The notes: a model not told the origin generated them from the sequence alone. Positions 8,071 through 17,013 are shown, counted from the stretch's first letter. The stretch is 25,817 nucleotides of DNA from Phocaeicola_A sp963652075 (GCA_963652075.1 CAVJRQ010000043.1:1-25817), one strand, 5' to 3'. Made by a program: numbers and translations.

Positions 8071-10332
8071 TCAGAAGCGGTTCACACTCTTCACTTCATT
8101 GATTTTCTTCAGGTTGTTGCAGATTGTTTTCACGTCGTTTACGTCGTGGACGTAGAGTTGTACCTTACCCTCGAAGATGCCGTCGTTGCTCTCGATGGTC
8201 AACTTGTGGATGTTGACGCTCAACTGTTGGGAGATGACCTGCGTAATCTGGTTAAGCACACCCAGTCCGTCGATGCCTTTGATGAGCAGGTTGACGGGGA
8301 AGAAGAGTGTCTTGTGCGTATCCCAGTTCGCTGCCAACAGGCGGTTGCCGTGACTGCTCTTCAGCTTTGCCGCTACGGGACATTGCCGCTTGTGGATGAC
8401 GATGTGGTTGTTGTCGTCGATGTAGCCCAATACGTCATCACCCGGGATGGGCTTGCAACAGCTGGCTATGATGTAGTTCTTCTTGATGGTCTCTTCGGTC
8501 AGCTTGATAGGCTTTTTGCGGTCGATGGTTGCGTCGGCCACCACCTCTTCCGGCTTCTCCGCCTCTTCTTTCTTGTTTTTGTTGCCGCCAAACGGGAAGA
8601 GGTATTTCTTCCAGGTTTTGTTGTTTCCTTTGTCTTTCAGGACGTTCTTGTCCTCATCGCCCAGCACGATGTTCTTCTGGCCAATGGCGATGAGCAATTC
8701 TTCTTCCGAGTTTAGCTTGTGCAGTTGACAGAGCTTGGCGATGTTCTCGGGCGACTTCGCCAAATCCTCTTTCTCATAGAACTCGTTGAGTATATCTTCG
8801 CCCGCCTTTTGCGCCTGACGCTGTTCCTTCTTGATGATAGCCAGGATTTTTGCTTTCGCTTTGGCGGTGGAGACGAAGTTCACCCACGACGGTTGGATGT
8901 GTTGTGCCTTTGAAGTGAGAATCTCCACCTGGTCGCCGCTTTGCAGTTTATGGCTTAGCGGAACCAACTTGTGGTTCACCTTGGCACCGATGCAGTGACT
9001 GCCTAAGAAGGTGTGGATGGAGAAGGCGAAGTCCAGAGCCGTGGAGTTCTGCGGCATGGTCTTGATGTCACCCTTAGGCGTGAAGACGAAAATCTCTGAG
9101 GCGAAGAGGTTCAGCTTGATGGTGTCCAGCAGGTCCATGGCATCCGGCTGCGGGTCGTCCAGAATCTCCTTGATGGTGTGAAGCCATTTCTCCAATTCCC
9201 CCTCGTCTTCACTGCCGCCGCCCTCCTTGTATTTCCAGTGCGCGGCAAATCCCTGCTCAGCCACGTCGTCCATGCGCTGGCTGCGGATCTGTACCTCAAT
9301 CCACTGTCCGCGGTTGCTCATCAGTGTGACATGAAGGGCTTGATAGCCATTGGCTTTAGGGTGGCTCACCCAGTCGCGCAGACGGTCGGGGTGCGGCTTG
9401 TAGATTTTCGAGATGGTGACGTAGATGTTGAAGCATTCGTTGAGTTCCTGCTCCATGTCTTTCGGCTTGAAGATGATGCGTACGGCCAGGATGTCGTAAA
9501 TGTCTTCGAAAGGTATGTGCTTGTTTTGCATCTTGCTCCAAATGGAGTAGGGCGATTTGACCCGTGCCTTGATTTCGTACTCCAACCCCATCTTGTCGAG
9601 CTCCGTGCGGATAGGGTCGGTAAATTCCTTGAACAGCGTATCGCGCTCCTGCTCGGTGGCGAGGAGCTTCTTTTCTATCTCGGCATACTCTTCGGGGTGC
9701 TCGTAGCGGAAGCTCAGGTCTTCGAGCTCAGTCTTTATCTTGTTCAGTCCCAAGCGGTTCGCCAACGGTGCGTAGATGTAGAGCGTTTCGCCCGCAATCT
9801 TGTACTGCTTGTTGGGAAGCATGGAACCGAGTGTACGCATGTTATGCAGGCGGTCGGCAATCTTGATGAGGATGACGCGGATGTCATCGGACATGGTGAG
9901 CAGCAACTTCTTGAAGTTCTCCGCCTGAGCCGAGGCACGGTCACCGAAGATTCCTCCCGATATCTTTGTCAGTCCGTCAACGATTTGCGCAATCTTGGGA
10001 CCGAAGATGTTCTTGATGTCCTCCACCGTGTAGTCGGTGTCCTCCACCACGTCGTGGAGCAGGGCGGAGCAGATGGAGGTGGAGCCCAGTCCGATTTCCA
10101 CGCAGACAATGCGGGCAACGGCGATAGGATGCATGATGTAGGGTTCGCCTGAGCGTCGCTTCACCCCCTTGTGCGCTTGCTTGGCAAAATTGAATGCCTT
10201 GGTGATGATTTCAACTTTCTTGCGGTGCTTGGTCGCCAAGTAGCAGCTGAGCAACTCCTGAAAGGCGTTGTTTATCATCTCTTCGTCTTGCATCTCTTTT
10301 AGTTGCATGTCATCCATAGACCTCTCCTCCAT
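8071..10332 (-). CDS. spoT: RelA/SpoT homologue, bifunctional (p)ppGpp synthetase/hydrolase
   Basis: Long RSH protein, 753 residues, of the stringent response. The N-terminal HD hydrolase domain is intact (H93-D94 in ALLHDVVEDTD, with HPIAVARI before it), so ppGpp breakdown is expected. The synthetase domain (about 235-370) has ARVKSPYSIWSKM, DILAVRII and the nucleotide loop HPKANGYQALHVT. A TGS domain follows (IFVFTPKGDIKTMP ... GDQVEILTSK), then the conserved-cysteine region IIASCCKPIPGDDVLGY and a C-terminal ACT domain. It begins 6 bases after the mltD stop and is last in the parA-parB-DUF5683-mltD-RSH run. An ATG five codons in (10317) is preceded by GGAGGAGAGG, a strong Shine-Dalgarno sequence, and could be the real start. 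The name could equally be rel or relA. Confidence 0.95.
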   Translation of the reverse strand: MEERSMDDMQLKEMQDEEMINNAFQELLSCYLATKHRKKVEIITKAFNFAKQAHKGVKRRSGEPYIMHPIAVARIVCVEIGLGSTSICSALLHDVVEDTDYTVEDIKNIFGPKIAQIVDGLTKISGGIFGDRASAQAENFKKLLLTMSDDIRVILIKIADRLHNMRTLGSMLPNKQYKIAGETLYIYAPLANRLGLNKIKTELEDLSFRYEHPEEYAEIEKKLLATEQERDTLFKEFTDPIRTELDKMGLEYEIKARVKSPYSIWSKMQNKHIPFEDIYDILAVRIIFKPKDMEQELNECFNIYVTISKIYKPHPDRLRDWVSHPKANGYQALHVTLMSNRGQWIEVQIRSQRMDDVAEQGFAAHWKYKEGGGSEDEGELEKWLHTIKEILDDPQPDAMDLLDTIKLNLFASEIFVFTPKGDIKTMPQNSTALDFAFSIHTFLGSHCIGAKVNHKLVPLSHKLQSGDQVEILTSKAQHIQPSWVNFVSTAKAKAKILAIIKKEQRQAQKAGEDILNEFYEKEDLAKSPENIAKLCQLHKLNSEEELLIAIGQKNIVLGDEDKNVLKDKGNNKTWKKYLFPFGGNKNKKEEAEKPEEVVADATIDRKKPIKLTEETIKKNYIIASCCKPIPGDDVLGYIDDNNHIVIHKRQCPVAAKLKSSHGNRLLAANWDTHKTLFFPVNLLIKGIDGLGVLNQITQVISQQLSVNIHKLTIESNDGIFEGKVQLYVHDVNDVKTICNNLKKINEVKSVNRF

Positions 10333-10338
10333 TTTATA

Positions 10339-11625
10339 TTATTTCACACGGATAGATTTTCCTGCGGTGATGCGGGTGTCTTTCATCCCGTTGAGTCGTT
10401 GCAGTTGTTTCACGCTCACGCCGTATTTTGCCGCGATAGTCGAAAGCGTGTCTCCTCTCTTTACCTTATGATAAGTCGCGCTTCTGCTTGATGTGCTTTT
10501 CGTGTCGGAGCTTTTCTGGCTTACCGCCTTGCTGCTACTCTTTACTGCCACAAGCGTGCGTTTGTTCAGCAGTTCGTTCGCCCGGTGGTTGTAGATGGAA
10601 TCACCGGCATCGATGAACGCGTTGATTTCGGTCTGGGGCAACCGTAGGATGCTGCCAGCCATGCTGTGACCCGGCACGATGTCTCTCTTGTATTGCGGGT
10701 TGAGGGCACGTATTTCCTCCAACGGAATGCGGCAGATGTCCGCTATCTGTTGGAAGTGCAGGTCGCGGTTGATGTGCAGCGTGTCCGTGTCCACCGGCAA
10801 GGTGGCGTCCATCGGGCAGATGTTGTGGTCGCAATAATAATTCATGATGTAGTTGGCGGCGATGAAGGCCGGCACGTAGCCACGGGTTTCGCGCGGCAGG
10901 TAATTGTAAATCTCCCAGTAGTCCGTGCTTCCACCCGCGCGGTGAATGGCCTTGTTGATGTTGCCCGGTCCGCAGTTGTAGGCGGCAATCACCAGGTTCC
11001 AGTCCTTGAAGATGTTGTATAGGTCACTCAGGTAGCGCGCTGCGGCATAGGTAGCCTTTATCGGGTCACGACGCTCGTCTACCAGACTGTTCGCCTCCAG
11101 TCCGTAGAGTTTGCCGGTTTTCAGCATGAACTGCCACAGGCCGGAAGCACCCGCGCGCGAAGTGGCTTCGGGTTTCAGTGCCGACTCAATGACGGGCAAG
11201 TATTTCAGTTCGTGCGGAAGACCGTAAGCGTCTAACGCCTCCTCGAAGAGGGGGATGTAGAAGTTGCCTGCTCCCAACATGACGGAAACGACGTTGCGCA
11301 AGCGTCCGCTATACAGGTCGATGCACTGGCGCACAATATCGTTGTAGGGCATCTCTATCACGCTGGGGATGCGCGACAGACGGGCGATATACACGGAGTC
11401 GGGATAGACGGGATTTACACTGCTCTGCTCGCAGTCGTTCATGGGTGCAAGGAAATTCTTCACGCGCCAATCCTGCAGCAGGGTGTCTATTCCCAGCGTC
11501 ATGTTTTCGGGCAACACGACCTCCTCGTCCTGACCGTCCTTTTCGGTGTGCAACACGACACTGCCCTGCGCCGAAGCCTGCAATGACAGGAATAGAATAA
11601 TTGATGTGGTTAGAAATGTTTTCAT
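10339..11625 (-). CDS. mltD: Membrane-bound lytic murein transglycosylase D-like, SLT plus LysM
   Basis: Secreted peptidoglycan-cleaving enzyme of 428 residues. A signal peptide is obvious (MKTFLTTSIILFLSLQASAQ, cleavage near 20); there is no lipobox cysteine, unlike E. coli MltD. The SLT catalytic domain spans about 125-270, with the catalytic glutamate E147 in VIESALKPEATS, then AGASGLWQFM and AAYNCGPGNINKAI. One clear LysM domain lies at the C terminus (YHKVKRGDTLSTIAAKYGVS to the end); a degenerate one may lie at about 280-330 (ICRIPLEEIRALNPQYKRDIV). The enzyme makes 1,6-anhydro-muropeptides in the periplasm. It is 6 bases from the DUF5683 gene and 6 from the RSH gene, clearly within one operon. 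Confidence 0.93.
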   Translation of the reverse strand: MKTFLTTSIILFLSLQASAQGSVVLHTEKDGQDEEVVLPENMTLGIDTLLQDWRVKNFLAPMNDCEQSSVNPVYPDSVYIARLSRIPSVIEMPYNDIVRQCIDLYSGRLRNVVSVMLGAGNFYIPLFEEALDAYGLPHELKYLPVIESALKPEATSRAGASGLWQFMLKTGKLYGLEANSLVDERRDPIKATYAAARYLSDLYNIFKDWNLVIAAYNCGPGNINKAIHRAGGSTDYWEIYNYLPRETRGYVPAFIAANYIMNYYCDHNICPMDATLPVDTDTLHINRDLHFQQIADICRIPLEEIRALNPQYKRDIVPGHSMAGSILRLPQTEINAFIDAGDSIYNHRANELLNKRTLVAVKSSSKAVSQKSSDTKSTSSRSATYHKVKRGDTLSTIAAKYGVSVKQLQRLNGMKDTRITAGKSIRVK

Positions 11626-11631
11626 GCTATG

Positions 11632-12399
11632 CTAAAATCTTATACTACATTGTAAACCTACGGAACCTTTTCTGTTGGTTCTGTTCTCTATGATGGTGGG
11701 CTCCACTCGAAGTCCCAGGTCTTTGGAAATGTCGAAGTTGGAGAGTTCCGCATCCACGTAAGCGTCTATCACCGACAGCACGTACACACCGATGAAACAG
11801 AAGATGCTCAAGTCGCGGTAGCGGCGGTAGAAGTCCTTCTTGTTCTTGAAAATGGTCTGGAAGCGCGACTCGTTGCCCGTGATGTTGTAGTTGGGCGGCA
11901 GGAAGTCCATGAAACTGTTCGTGGTCGGGTCATCGTCCATGATGTCCAGGTAAGCCTGCGAGTAGTCGGAGTACATCTGGTTGTTCCACGACAGCGCATA
12001 GGCGCACGCCACGAAACCGCCGTAGACGATGGGCAGTTTCCAGTACTTCCGGTTGTAAATCTGTCCGCCTCCGGGGATGACCAATGCCAGCCATGTGGCT
12101 TTCTTCGGGTCGGGAATCCACTGCTTCTTCTCCTTGACGGGTGTGCTTTGCAGGGAGTCGCTCCGGGCCATCAGACTTGCCGTGTCCACCGGTGCTTCCA
12201 ATAGTTTCATCCGTTTCTGTTCCTCCATTGTCAGACTGTCTCTCTGCGCAGGTGACACAATGCCCATTCGTCGTTTCAGCGCGTTGGGCACGGCGGTGGT
12301 GTCACTCTTCACGTCCTGTGCCATCAGCGCGCCGCCGGCTTGCAGGAGGCAGATGAGCAACAAAACCAGGTAACGGTATGTCTGTATAAAGTGTTTCAA
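11632..12399 (-). CDS. DUF5683 domain-containing protein
   Basis: 255 residues. A signal peptide occupies about 1-27 (ending ALMAQ). A polar linker follows to about 95, then the DUF5683 region: KKATWLALVIPGGGQIYNRKYWKLPIVYGG, shown here as KKATWLALVIPGGGQIYN and RKYWKLPIVYGG, with hydrophobic helices at about 102-140 and 205-222. The PGGGQIYN motif is the recognisable mark of the family. The function is unknown; topology suggests an envelope protein. In Bacteroidales this family commonly sits between parB and a lytic transglycosylase, as it does here, with spacers of 13 and 6 bases. A role in cell-wall or division-linked processes is inferred from that context alone. Confidence 0.88.
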   Translation of the reverse strand: MKHFIQTYRYLVLLLICLLQAGGALMAQDVKSDTTAVPNALKRRMGIVSPAQRDSLTMEEQKRMKLLEAPVDTASLMARSDSLQSTPVKEKKQWIPDPKKATWLALVIPGGGQIYNRKYWKLPIVYGGFVACAYALSWNNQMYSDYSQAYLDIMDDDPTTNSFMDFLPPNYNITGNESRFQTIFKNKKDFYRRYRDLSIFCFIGVYVLSVIDAYVDAELSNFDISKDLGLRVEPTIIENRTNRKGSVGLQCSIRF

Positions 12400-12412
12400 G
12401 ACGTTGTTCGGG

Positions 12413-13306
12413 TTAGTTTTGTTTTATCTTGTCCAGTATCTCCATGATACGTTCCAAATCCTCTTCGTTGTTGAAGGGGATGCTGATTTTCCCTTTTCCT
12501 TTCGCCGTGCAGGTGAGTTGCACTTTCGTTTTGAAAAAGTCGGACAGATGGGTCTTCAGCAGGTTATACTCTTCGGAGAGTTTCTTCTCCCTGGAGGCTA
12601 TCTTCTTGTTGCCGCTCACCACCGCTTCGCCTTGACTTAGGTCTTTCACCATCTCTTCCACCTTCCGCACGGAGTAGCCGTGTTTCATGATTTCCTCGAA
12701 GATTTTTATCTGTGTCTGCGGATTGTCCAGCGTCAGTAGGGCGCGGGCGTGTCCCATGTCAATCTCCTTGTTCTGCAGCGCCATCTGAATGGGGGCGGGC
12801 AGTTTCAGCAGACGCAGGTAGTTGGCGATGGTCGTCCGCTTCTTGCCCACACGCTCGCTCAGCCGTTCCTGTGTCAGTTCGTACTGTTCGATGAGGTGCT
12901 GGTAGGCGAGGGCTATTTCCAGCGAGTTCAGGTCTTCGCGTTGGATGTTCTCGATAAGAGCCATTTCCATCACGTTCTCGTCATCCGCCGTGCGGATGTA
13001 GGCCGGGATAGACTTCAGTCCGGCCATCTGTGAGGCTCTGAAACGACGCTCTCCGGCAATAATCTGGTACGAGTCGTCGCTCATCTTGCGCAGCGTGATG
13101 GGCTGGATGATACCTATTTCAGCGATGGATTCCGAGAGTTCGCGCAAGGCTTCCGGGTCGAACTCCCTACGCGGTTGGTTGGGGTTGACCGAAATCTTGT
13201 CGAGCTCTATCTCGTTGATGGAGGAAGAACCCTCGGTCTGTATGTCGTCCATGGACATCAAAGCGTCGAGGCCTCTGCCCAAAGCGGAATATTTCTTTTT
13301 AGCCAT
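12413..13306 (-). CDS. parB: Chromosome-partitioning protein ParB (Spo0J type)
   Basis: CTP-dependent DNA clamp that loads at parS sites and helps segregate the origin. It has 297 residues, usual for chromosomal ParB. The N-terminal LGRGLDALM (9-17) is the ParA-contacting motif. The ParB/Srx nucleotide-binding domain has NPNQPRREF, GERRFRA (85-91) and the box ENIQREDLN. The helix-turn-helix domain follows (about 140-180, QERLSERVGKKRTTIANYLRLL), then a C-terminal dimerisation region. It starts 3 bases after the parA stop. I looked for the parS consensus near the genes and did not find a good copy. Confidence 0.97.
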   Translation of the reverse strand: MAKKKYSALGRGLDALMSMDDIQTEGSSSINEIELDKISVNPNQPRREFDPEALRELSESIAEIGIIQPITLRKMSDDSYQIIAGERRFRASQMAGLKSIPAYIRTADDENVMEMALIENIQREDLNSLEIALAYQHLIEQYELTQERLSERVGKKRTTIANYLRLLKLPAPIQMALQNKEIDMGHARALLTLDNPQTQIKIFEEIMKHGYSVRKVEEMVKDLSQGEAVVSGNKKIASREKKLSEEYNLLKTHLSDFFKTKVQLTCTAKGKGKISIPFNNEEDLERIMEILDKIKQN

Positions 13307-13309
13307 AGC

Positions 13310-14077
13310 TTATTTCTTGTTTCGTTTGATGATTTCTTTTGCCAGCGAAAGGTAGTTGACCGAGCCCTTCGACTCCGCGTCGTAGAGGATGACGGGTATA
13401 CCGTGGCTCGGAGCCTCACTAAGCTTCACGTTGCGTTGGATGACCGTGTCGAACACCAACTCCTGGAAGTGGCTCTTTACTTCTTCGTACACTTGGTTGG
13501 CAGAGCGCAGGCGGGCATCGAACATGGTCAGCAGGAAACCCTCGATGTCCAGCGACGGGTTCAGCTTCGACTTGATTATCTTGATGGTGTTGAGCAACTT
13601 GCTGATACCTTCCAGCGCAAAATATTCGCACTGCACAGGGATGATGACCGAGTCGGCTGCTGTCAGTGAGTTTACCGTAATCAGTCCCAGAGACGGTGAA
13701 CAGTCGATGAGGATGTAGTCGTAGTCGTCACGCATCGGATCCAGCGCTTTCTTCATCACCTTCTCGCGGTTGTCCATTTGAATCATTTCAATTTCCGCGC
13801 CCACCAGATCGATGTGTGAAGGAACGATGTCCAGTCCCTCGATGTCGGTGGTGAAGATGGCCTCTCTGATGTCCGCTCCACTGACCAGACAGTCGTAGAT
13901 GGACACGTCAATATCCTTTAGGTTGACACCCAGTCCCGACGAGGCATTGGACTGTGGGTCAGCGTCAATGACCAATACTTTCTTCTCTAATGTAGCCAGC
14001 GAGGCCGCAAGGTTAATAGTCGTTGTGGTCTTTCCCACGCCGCCTTTCTGGTTGGCTAAAGCTATAATTTTTCCCAT
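13310..14077 (-). CDS. parA: Chromosome-partitioning ATPase ParA (Soj type)
   Basis: Deviant Walker-A ATPase, 255 residues, that drives ParB/origin movement over the nucleoid. The P loop is KGGVGKTT at 11-18, Walker A' is VLVIDADPQ (about 35-43), and Walker B is YILIDCSPSLG. There is no N-terminal helix-turn-helix extension, which marks it as a short chromosomal Soj-like ParA and not a plasmid type Ia protein. It is first in the five-gene minus-strand run and has a -7 element 43 bases upstream, so that promoter probably drives parB, DUF5683, mltD and RSH as well. Confidence 0.97.
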   Translation of the reverse strand: MGKIIALANQKGGVGKTTTTINLAASLATLEKKVLVIDADPQSNASSGLGVNLKDIDVSIYDCLVSGADIREAIFTTDIEGLDIVPSHIDLVGAEIEMIQMDNREKVMKKALDPMRDDYDYILIDCSPSLGLITVNSLTAADSVIIPVQCEYFALEGISKLLNTIKIIKSKLNPSLDIEGFLLTMFDARLRSANQVYEEVKSHFQELVFDTVIQRNVKLSEAPSHGIPVILYDAESKGSVNYLSLAKEIIKRNKK

Positions 14078-14119
14078 GTATCTTCTCTTCTATATAGGTT
14101 ACTTGAGTCCTAAGAGATG

Positions 14120-14127
14120 CAAATATA
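14120..14127 (-). promoter_or_regulatory. -7 promoter element for the parA operon
   Basis: On the minus strand this is TATATTTG, a perfect TAnnTTTG, 43 bases before the parA ATG. No recognisable -33 element is present at 19-21 bases. Confidence 0.45.
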
Positions 14128-14247
14128 GACAATTCTATTCAATTAGGAACGCTTTTTTAGTTCCACTTGCACAAGATTAAGATTTATTCCCATTACCCGC
14201 GCAGTTTTCTTTGGTGTCCAACGTGCGGAGATTTCCCGACTTCTTTG

Positions 14248-14255
14248 TACTTTTG
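14248..14255 (+). promoter_or_regulatory. -7 promoter element for surE-lpxB
   Basis: TACTTTTG matches TAnnTTTG exactly and lies 35 bases before the surE ATG. A -33 element is not evident. The gap 14078-14290 between the divergent parA and surE genes holds this element and that of parA, and nothing else I can identify. Confidence 0.5.
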
Positions 14256-14290
14256 TGCGAAATAAACAATGAGACTTTACAAGGAAGAAT

Positions 14291-15055
14291 ATGAAACGAC
14301 CGCTTATACTGATTTCCAATGACGACGGAGTGGGAGCCAAGGGCATCAACGAACTCGTGAAGATGGTGCGCCCCTTTGGTGACATCGTGGTGATGGCACC
14401 GGACGCTCCCCGATCGGGAGCAAGTTGCTCCATAACCAGTGCGCTGCCTGTGCTCTACAGTGCCGTCCGTCAGGAAGAGGGACTTGAAATCTATCAATGC
14501 ACGGGAACGCCCACGGACTGCGTCAAGCTGGCGGCGGACGAGGTGTTGACCCGTAAGCCCGACCTGATTATCGGAGGCATCAACCACGGCGACAACTCCG
14601 CCGTCAGTGTGCACTACTCCGGTACGATGGGCGTGGTGAAGGAGGGTTGCATCCGAGGCGTGCCTTCCGTCGGTTTTTCGCTCTGCAACCATGCCGCCGA
14701 TGCGGACTTCGCTCCCTTGACACCCTATGTGCAGCGCATCACCGAGCAGGTGCTCACCCACGGACTGCCAACCGGCGTTTGTCTCAACGTGAACTTCCCC
14801 AACATACCTATTTATAAAGGAGTGCGTGTTTGCCGGCAGACCAAGGGCTATTGGATCAACGAGTGGGAGAAACGGCAGAAGCCACACGGTGGCGATTACT
14901 TTTGGCTTACGGGCGAGTTCAAAAACCTCGACGAGGCGGAAGACTGCGACTGCTGGGCGTTGGACAACGGCTACGTGGCCGTCGCTCCGATACAGATTGA
15001 CGAGACGGCCTACCGGATGCTGGAAGAGATGAAAAGCTGGGACTTGGTACTGTAA
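14291..15055 (+). CDS. surE: 5'/3'-nucleotidase SurE
   Basis: Metal-dependent nucleoside monophosphate phosphatase, 254 residues, usual family size. The hallmark N terminus is present: ILISNDDG (metal ligands N-D-D) followed by APDAPRSGAS. The motifs CTGTPTDCVKLA, SGINHGDN-like GGINHGDNSA, and the YSGTMGVVKEG loop complete the active site. It acts in the cytoplasm on nucleotides and perhaps short polyphosphate. It is followed by lpxB after 27 bases, an order often seen in Bacteroidales, and shares the upstream promoter. Confidence 0.96.
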   Translation: MKRPLILISNDDGVGAKGINELVKMVRPFGDIVVMAPDAPRSGASCSITSALPVLYSAVRQEEGLEIYQCTGTPTDCVKLAADEVLTRKPDLIIGGINHGDNSAVSVHYSGTMGVVKEGCIRGVPSVGFSLCNHAADADFAPLTPYVQRITEQVLTHGLPTGVCLNVNFPNIPIYKGVRVCRQTKGYWINEWEKRQKPHGGDYFWLTGEFKNLDEAEDCDCWALDNGYVAVAPIQIDETAYRMLEEMKSWDLVL

Positions 15056-15082
15056 CTGACATAGCATAAGACTTTGTAACGA

Positions 15083-16222
15083 ATGAGATACTATCTGATT
15101 GTGGGGGAGGCATCGGGCGACTTGCATGCCTCCAACCTGATGCGGGCGATAAAGGCGGAAGACGCTGAGGCTGAATTCCGTTTCTTCGGTGGCGACTTGA
15201 TGGCGCAAGTGGGCGGCACCCGTGTGAAACACTACCGCGAGTTGGCCTACATGGGATTCGTCCCCGTGTTGCTCCATCTGCGCACCATCTTCGCCAACAT
15301 GAAGCAGTGCAAGCACGATGTCGTGGCGTGGCATCCCGACGTGCTCATCCTGGTGGACTATCCGGGTTTCAACCTCTCCATCGCACGGTTCGTCAAGGCC
15401 CACACGCGGATTCCTGTCTTCTATTACATCTCGCCCAAGATTTGGGCTTGGAAGGAGTACCGCATCAAGAACATCCGTCGCGACGTGGACCAACTCTTCT
15501 CCATTCTCCCTTTCGAGGTGGAGTTTTACCAAAAGCACCACTATCCCATCCATTACGTGGGCAATCCCTGCGTGGATGCGGTGAGCGGGTTCTTCTCCTC
15601 GTATCGGCAAGACTTTCAGAGTTTCGTCCGTGAGAACGGGTTGACGGACAAACCCATCATCGCCCTGTTGGCGGGCAGTCGCAAGCAGGAAATCAAGGAC
15701 AACTTGCCGGACATGATTAAGGCCGCTTCCGTGTTCGACGGCTACCAGCTTGTGTTGGCCGGGGCTCCCGGCATCGATGATGCCTACTATGAACGCTTTC
15801 TGTGGGGAACGGACGTGAAGCGCGTCAGCGGACAAACCTATCCGTTGCTTTGCCATGCCCATGCGGCATTGGTGACATCCGGCACGGCCACGCTGGAGAC
15901 GGCGCTCTTCCGTGTGCCGCAGGTGGTCTGCTACCATACACCGGTAGGAAAGCTGATTTCCTTTCTGAGAGGTCACATTCTGAAAGTGAGATTTATCTCG
16001 TTGGTTAACCTCATTGCCGGCAAAGAGGTGGTGAAGGAATTGGTGGCGGACACCATGACGGTGGAAAACATGCGTTGCGAACTGGGCGTGTTGCTCGGTG
16101 ACAAGCCGGAGCGCCGACAGATGCTGCAGGCGTATGAACGTGTCATAGACCTCTTGGGCGAAGCCGGAGCCTCGCAACGTGCGGCAAGCCAAATGGTGGA
16201 GATGCTGAAGAAACAACGATAA
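15083..16222 (+). CDS. lpxB: Lipid-A-disaccharide synthase
   Basis: Glycosyltransferase family 19 enzyme that joins UDP-2,3-diacylglucosamine and lipid X into the lipid A disaccharide at the inner-membrane face. It has 379 residues, usual length. Signatures are YLIVGEASGDLHASNLM at the N terminus, FFGGDLMA, ELAYMGFVPVL, DYPGFN, YYISPKIWAWKEYR, the linker HYVGNPCVDAV, LLAGSRKQEI and TSGTATLETAL in the UDP-binding half. Its presence shows a Gram-negative, LPS-bearing cell. It is second in the surE-lpxB-nitrilase unit, 14 bases before the next gene. Confidence 0.97.
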   Translation: MRYYLIVGEASGDLHASNLMRAIKAEDAEAEFRFFGGDLMAQVGGTRVKHYRELAYMGFVPVLLHLRTIFANMKQCKHDVVAWHPDVLILVDYPGFNLSIARFVKAHTRIPVFYYISPKIWAWKEYRIKNIRRDVDQLFSILPFEVEFYQKHHYPIHYVGNPCVDAVSGFFSSYRQDFQSFVRENGLTDKPIIALLAGSRKQEIKDNLPDMIKAASVFDGYQLVLAGAPGIDDAYYERFLWGTDVKRVSGQTYPLLCHAHAALVTSGTATLETALFRVPQVVCYHTPVGKLISFLRGHILKVRFISLVNLIAGKEVVKELVADTMTVENMRCELGVLLGDKPERRQMLQAYERVIDLLGEAGASQRAASQMVEMLKKQR

Positions 16223-16236
16223 ACCCGAAATAGCTG

Positions 16237-17013
16237 ATGAAAGTTACTTTGTTACAAACAGACATTCAGTGGTGCGATGCCGAGCGCAACCGTGCCACGG
16301 CGGAACGGCTGATGGAGGAGGCTGGCGAGACCGACCTTTTCGTGTTGCCCGAGATGTTTTCTACCGGGTTCTGCATGACCCCGAGCACTGTGGCGGAAGT
16401 TGCCGGGCCGACCGACGGACCTACGCTCGCTTGGATGAAGCGTCAGGCCACCCTGCGCCGCTGCGCCATTGTCGGTAGTGTGGCGGTAAGCGAAGGGGGC
16501 AAGTATTACAACCGATGCTACTTTGTGCAGCCCGATGGCGTGGCGACGCATTACGACAAACACCATACCTTTACTTATAGTGGCGAATCCGCGAACTACG
16601 CGACCGGCAATCGTCGTGTGATTGTCCGTTACAAGGATTTCCGCATCTTGCTGATGGTTTGCTATGACTTGCGTTTTCCCGTGTGGGGACGCAGCCGTGG
16701 GGACTACGACGCTATAATCTACGTCGCCAACTGGCCTACGTCGCGCGGGAGGGTTTGGGAGACACTCTTGCGTGCCCGTGCCATCGAAAACCAGTGTTAC
16801 GTCATTGGCGTGAACCGTGTGGGCAGCGATCCGTTGTGTCCCTACAACGGGCACAGTGCCGTGATTGATGCCTACGGAAATGGCCGCCTGCTCCTGGACG
16901 ATGGAGAAAAGTCCGCTTCGTGCACCGTTGATATGGAATCGCTCCTTGCCTTCCGCAAGAAGTTCAACGTGCTCAGTGACGCGGACGATTTCTTTTTAGA
17001 TGATTCCCACTAA
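16237..17013 (+). CDS. Nitrilase-superfamily amidohydrolase (omega-amidase/YafV type)
   Basis: 258-residue carbon-nitrogen hydrolase. The catalytic triad is visible: E39 in LPEMF, K108 in YDKHHTF and C142 in MVCYDLRFP. The pattern MFSTGF near the glutamate and HHTFTYSGE near the lysine match the YafV/omega-amidase branch, which hydrolyses 2-oxoglutaramate or 2-oxosuccinamate and is important in metabolite repair. The exact substrate is inferred from the family. It follows lpxB by 14 bases. Its last 18 bases overlap the 3' end of cdsA on the other strand. Confidence 0.9.
   Translation: MKVTLLQTDIQWCDAERNRATAERLMEEAGETDLFVLPEMFSTGFCMTPSTVAEVAGPTDGPTLAWMKRQATLRRCAIVGSVAVSEGGKYYNRCYFVQPDGVATHYDKHHTFTYSGESANYATGNRRVIVRYKDFRILLMVCYDLRFPVWGRSRGDYDAIIYVANWPTSRGRVWETLLRARAIENQCYVIGVNRVGSDPLCPYNGHSAVIDAYGNGRLLLDDGEKSASCTVDMESLLAFRKKFNVLSDADDFFLDDSH

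Noticed and set aside
14177..16216. 679-codon open frame on the minus strand opposite surE and lpxB
   Set aside because: Both plus-strand genes are unmistakable and full length. The antisense frame is rich in His, Arg and Val, as expected from the complement of GC-rich codons, and has no domain I recognise.
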